Made by a program: the position numbers and the translations under genes. DNA of 64,000 bases from CAYRJD01 sp965205925 (GTDB lineage: Bacteria; Actinomycetota; Acidimicrobiia; Acidimicrobiales; Poriferisodalaceae). Of the stretch, positions 61,007 to 64,000 are shown one piece after another. Under the pieces are notes generated by a model. It saw only the letters and a program-made list of their open reading frames with translations, was not told where the DNA came from and did no database searches. Position 1 is the stretch's first letter. Each line of letters begins with the position of its first letter. The stretch lies in contig OZ242183.1 of the NCBI GenBank assembly GCA_965205925.1, forward strand, positions 1,240,001-1,304,000, given 5' to 3'.

Positions 61007-62316
61007 CTCAGACGCCCGGGGATCCAACGGTCTCAGTCGCTAACTCAAACGGCAATGAGTCGACCAACGCTCACCGAAACATCTTCGTCATCGTTCTGGT
61101 GGGTTCGATAATTGCATCGATAACGCTGGGTGTTCGCGCAACGATGGGGCTTTACATAGAGCCGATCGAAGAGACTCTGGGGGTCAGCACAGCCACACTT
61201 GGTTTTACGTTTGCCCTGCAAAATCTGATGTGGGGGTTGGGCCAACCTTTGGCTGGGGGCTTAGCAGACCGTTTCGGGACGGTACGAGTGTTGATAGCGG
61301 GTGCGGGAATTTACACCGCCGGTCTGTTGGTAATGGCAAACGCATCTAGTGGTTTTGGATTACATCTTGGTGGGGGAGTGATCGTTGGATTTGGCCTAGC
61401 GGCTGCTTCGTTCACGGTTGTACTGGCGGCAATTGGGCGGCTAGTAGATGAGCAACGTCGATCTAAAGCGCTTGGAGTAGTCACCGCTTGCGGCTCGCTA
61501 GGGCACTTCCTTCTGGTTCCTTTGGCTGGGTTGCTAATCGACGCTTTCAGTTGGCAAACCACCTTGTTGGTGATGGCTATCGCAACGGCGTCAATCGTGC
61601 TAGTGGTACGGCCGTTGCGTAGCAAACCAACCACTCAGCGGTCAGTTGATCCAACTGCAAACGGCACCGACTCCTTGCCAAATAGCACTTCAGTACCAGC
61701 CCAACTGCCGCAGGCGCTAGCACTGCGTGATGTGTTGCGCCTGGCATCACGTCATCGCAGCTACCTCATGATCAACGCAGCATTTTTTGCGTGCGGTTTT
61801 CACGTCACATTTGTGGCACTTCATTTGCCAAAGCATCTAGCTGATGAGGGGCAAAGCGAAAGCCTTGCCACTCTGGCCTTGGCTCTCATTGGGCTTTTTA
61901 ACGTCATCGGTGCATTTACCGCTGGCTGGGTGGGTGCTACCCGCAATAAATCAAAAGTGCTTACGGTTGTCTACACCGGCCGGGCTTTAGCAATAGCAAG
62001 TTTCCTGCTTCTACCCTCAAATACGGTAACGGTGCTGGCATTCTCAATTGCCCTGGGCTTGCTTTGGTTGGCAACAGTGCCACTCACTTCGGGCATTGTG
62101 CTTAGCCAGTTCGGCCCAACGCATGCGGGCACCTTGTTCGGGTTGGTGTTTTGGTCGCACCAGGTCGGGGCATTTATGGGTGCCTATGGCGGAGGTATTG
62201 CGCGCGACGCATTAGGTAGCTACACGCTGTGGTGGTGGGTTTGTATAGCGGTGGCCTTAATGGCCGCGACCTTGCACCTGCGAATTAGTGACGCGCCCGT
62301 ACCTGGAGCTCGTTAA
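61003..62316 (+). CDS. MFS transporter
   Basis: A 437-residue major facilitator with twelve predicted membrane segments in two halves and a polar loop near residues 205-245. The loop-2/3 motif 'G-G-L-A-D-R-F-G-T' near residue 85 is the family's A motif. It resembles the OFA/monocarboxylate-like branch. The substrate is not shown. The GTG start overlaps the upstream gene by four bases and the stop overlaps fhs by four bases on the opposite strand. Confidence 0.87.
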   Translation: MTQTPGDPTVSVANSNGNESTNAHRNIFVIVLVGSIIASITLGVRATMGLYIEPIEETLGVSTATLGFTFALQNLMWGLGQPLAGGLADRFGTVRVLIAGAGIYTAGLLVMANASSGFGLHLGGGVIVGFGLAAASFTVVLAAIGRLVDEQRRSKALGVVTACGSLGHFLLVPLAGLLIDAFSWQTTLLVMAIATASIVLVVRPLRSKPTTQRSVDPTANGTDSLPNSTSVPAQLPQALALRDVLRLASRHRSYLMINAAFFACGFHVTFVALHLPKHLADEGQSESLATLALALIGLFNVIGAFTAGWVGATRNKSKVLTVVYTGRALAIASFLLLPSNTVTVLAFSIALGLLWLATVPLTSGIVLSQFGPTHAGTLFGLVFWSHQVGAFMGAYGGGIARDALGSYTLWWWVCIAVALMAATLHLRISDAPVPGAR

Positions 62317-64000
62317 CTAAGGCCGACTATCTCGCCGTCTGTATTGACGTCTATGTGATGGGCCGAGGGGTCGCTTCCAAGTCCAGGCATTGTCCTGATG
62401 TCACCGCAGATCGGTGTTACAAATCCCGCGCCGGTGGACGCTCGGACTTCGCGTACGGGCAAGGTCCAGCCCGTGGGGGCGCCCTTTAGGCCGGCTTTGT
62501 CAGATAGCGATAAATGCGTCTTAGCTATGCACACTGGCAGATCGCTTAAGCCGTTTTTGTCATGGGTATCTAGCTCACGTTTTGCTTGTGCGCTATAGCT
62601 CACGTCGTCTGCTCCATAAACACGGGTTGCAACCGCATGAATCTTGTATTGCAAGCTTGCATCTGAGTTGTACAAAAACTCAAACTGGCTAGGTTCTTCA
62701 GCCGCTTCGGTGACCGCCTCAGCTAATGCGATCGCACCGCGACCACCATCGCTGAAGTGCGTGCATCGAGCCGAACGCGCGCCACATTCGGTAGCAATTT
62801 GCTCAACGGCTGCAAGGTCGATCTCGTGGTCATCTGGAAACTGATTTATAGCCACAACCGGGGACACGCCGTGTATGCGAACGTTTTCAATTTGCTTACG
62901 GAGGTTCTCGCCACCAGCATGAACCTCGTCGGGGTTTTGCATCAAAATCGCTTCGGGTAGTGGTCTTCCAGCCACGATGCGGTGGTTGCCACTGTGCGAT
63001 TTCAAGCCTCTTACGGTGGCTACTAAGACCGCTGCGTCAGGCGCCATACCGGAGTACCTGCACTTGATGTTAAAAAATCTCTCGGCGCCTAGGTCAGCAC
63101 CGAAGCCAGCTTCTGTGAGCAAGAAATCACCCATCCGCAAACCCAGTTGGTCGGCCACGATTGAAGAGTTACCCGTTGCGATATTGCCAAACGGCCCGGT
63201 GTGGATAAGAGCGGCAGTTCCTTCAAGGGTCTGCATGAGATTGGGTTTGATGGCTTCTTGCAGCTGCGCTGCCATTGCGCCGGCCGCTTGGATGTCTTCG
63301 GCTGTTATCGGCTCACCACTCTTTGTGTAGCCCAGTACTAGTTGACCTAACCGGGCCCGCAGATCGGCCTCTGACGTTGTTAACGCCAAAATCGCCATCA
63401 CTTCCGAAGCCGCTGTTATGTCAAACCCGGTCTCACGTGGAATGCCGTCTTGACGTCCACCTAGTCCGATTGTGATGTTGCGTAGTGCACGATCGTTAAC
63501 ATCAAGCACTCTTCGCCAAGAGATGCGGTGAATATCAAAGTTGCGGTCGTTGCCGTGGAAAAGATGCGCATCCAGCATGGCCGCACAAAGGTTGTGGGCC
63601 GCAGTAACTGCGTGCATGTCACCAGTCAGGTGAAGATTTAGCAGTTCTTGTGGTGCTACTTGACTGTAGCCACCGCCAGCCGCGCCGCCTTTGATTCCAA
63701 AAGTAGGCCCCATTGAAGGTTGACGAAGTGCGACGATTGCCTTAAGGCCGATGTGTTTAAAGGCTTGACCCAACCCGACTGTCGTTGTGGTTTTGCCCTC
63801 ACCCAACGGTGTTGGGGTAATGGCGGTTACCAGCACGTACTTCGCTGCCGGGCGGTCTGCCATTTCTTGGACTGCGCTGAGCTTCACTTTTGCAGCACTC
63901 GCGCCGTACATCTCCAGGCACTCCAAGGGAATCCCTGATTCCGTGGCTATGTCGCCTAGCGGGCGAAGCTGTGCTGCTCGTGAAATCGTTAGATCGTCAG
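62313..64000 (-). CDS. fhs: Formate-tetrahydrofolate ligase (5' partial, runs off window)
   Basis: ATP-dependent enzyme forming 10-formyl-tetrahydrofolate. At least 561 codons are visible. The upstream in-frame sequence 'L-R-P-L-G-D-I-A-T-E-S-G-I-P' (63927-63998) is the family N-terminus, so the true start is beyond base 64000 and the TTG at 63926 is not it. The P-loop 'T-P-L-G-E-G-K-T-T-T' is near 63820, followed by 'Q-P-S-M-G-P-T-F-G-I-K-G-G-A-A-G-G-G' and 'H-L-T-G-D-M-H-A'. Nothing essential is missing in the visible part. Confidence 0.95.
   Translation of the reverse strand, partial: DDLTISRAAQLRPLGDIATESGIPLECLEMYGASAAKVKLSAVQEMADRPAAKYVLVTAITPTPLGEGKTTTTVGLGQAFKHIGLKAIVALRQPSMGPTFGIKGGAAGGGYSQVAPQELLNLHLTGDMHAVTAAHNLCAAMLDAHLFHGNDRNFDIHRISWRRVLDVNDRALRNITIGLGGRQDGIPRETGFDITAASEVMAILALTTSEADLRARLGQLVLGYTKSGEPITAEDIQAAGAMAAQLQEAIKPNLMQTLEGTAALIHTGPFGNIATGNSSIVADQLGLRMGDFLLTEAGFGADLGAERFFNIKCRYSGMAPDAAVLVATVRGLKSHSGNHRIVAGRPLPEAILMQNPDEVHAGGENLRKQIENVRIHGVSPVVAINQFPDDHEIDLAAVEQIATECGARSARCTHFSDGGRGAIALAEAVTEAAEEPSQFEFLYNSDASLQYKIHAVATRVYGADDVSYSAQAKRELDTHDKNGLSDLPVCIAKTHLSLSDKAGLKGAPTGWTLPVREVRASTGAGFVTPICGDIRTMPGLGSDPSAHHIDVNTDGEIVGLS

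Overview
The window is a gene-dense chromosomal segment with almost no intergenic space, many ATGA/GTGA start-stop overlaps and frequent GTG and TTG starts. Gene content points to Actinomycetota, most likely a marine or freshwater member of Acidimicrobiia. The signs are several CaiB/BaiF CoA-transferases and acyl-CoA dehydrogenases, an SCP-x-like thiolase, luciferase-type and Baeyer-Villiger flavoenzymes, families typical of actinobacteria (SCO6745-like, DUF4031, DUF6457, a phosphotransferase joined to a DUF6285-like domain), and rnpB near a zinc-ribbon protein and a histidine phosphatase. By eye the base composition is near 50 % G+C, low for soil actinobacteria. The lineage is an inference; no rRNA is present. 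I saw no tRNA, insertion sequence, prophage or CRISPR array.

Layout. 1-10.8 kb (+): end of a double CaiB protein, a flavin monooxygenase, a DMSO/biotin-sulfoxide-type molybdoenzyme with a DUF6457 protein, metY, a CoA-binding protein, an NHLRC2-like thioredoxin/beta-propeller lipoprotein and a family-3 glycosidase. 10.8-12.8 kb (-): thiamine-binding lipoprotein and thiamine pyrophosphokinase. 12.9-17.1 kb (+): class A penicillin-binding protein, zinc-ribbon coiled-coil protein, membrane protein and histidine phosphatase, followed by rnpB on the minus strand. 17.5-28.2 kb: acyl-CoA dehydrogenase, M20 peptidase, lipoprotein, D-aminoacylase, cyclophilin, enoyl-CoA hydratase, cation/proton antiporter, HisN-like phosphatase and AI-2E-type permease. 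28.2-35.0 kb: a phytoene-desaturase-like enzyme and DUF4031 protein (-), then caiB, a second metY, a hydratase and a hydroxyacid dehydrogenase (+). 35.0-40.3 kb (-): TesB thioesterase, enoyl-CoA hydratase, a pair of acyl-CoA dehydrogenases and a thiolase, a beta-oxidation-like block. 40.4-45.8 kb (-): a proVW-type osmolyte importer whose permease has a very long extra membrane domain, and a Baeyer-Villiger monooxygenase. 45.9-53.4 kb: amidase, rhodanese, a KOW/SH3-like protein, modCBA, an MBL-fold hydrolase and an alcohol dehydrogenase. 53.5-64 kb: the candidate selenoprotein, glnS, SCO6745-like, SRPBCC and phosphotransferase genes, a dihydroorotase-like amidohydrolase, a decayed diacylglycerol kinase, an MFS transporter and fhs running off the end.

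The most striking item is at 53537-54151. An AhpD/carboxymuconolactone-decarboxylase-like reading frame is interrupted by one in-frame TGA exactly where the second cysteine of the CxxC redox motif belongs (C-F-H-TGA). A 7-bp hairpin with a G-initial loop starts 14 bases after it, with its loop 21 bases after, matching the known form of a bacterial SECIS element. I read it as one selenoprotein rather than two genes or a pseudogene; the selenocysteine machinery is not in this window. Functionally the segment suggests a heterotroph that activates and oxidises acyl-CoA and cyclic or branched substrates, imports molybdate for at least one molybdoenzyme, takes up thiamine and osmolytes, and makes methionine by direct sulfhydrylation.
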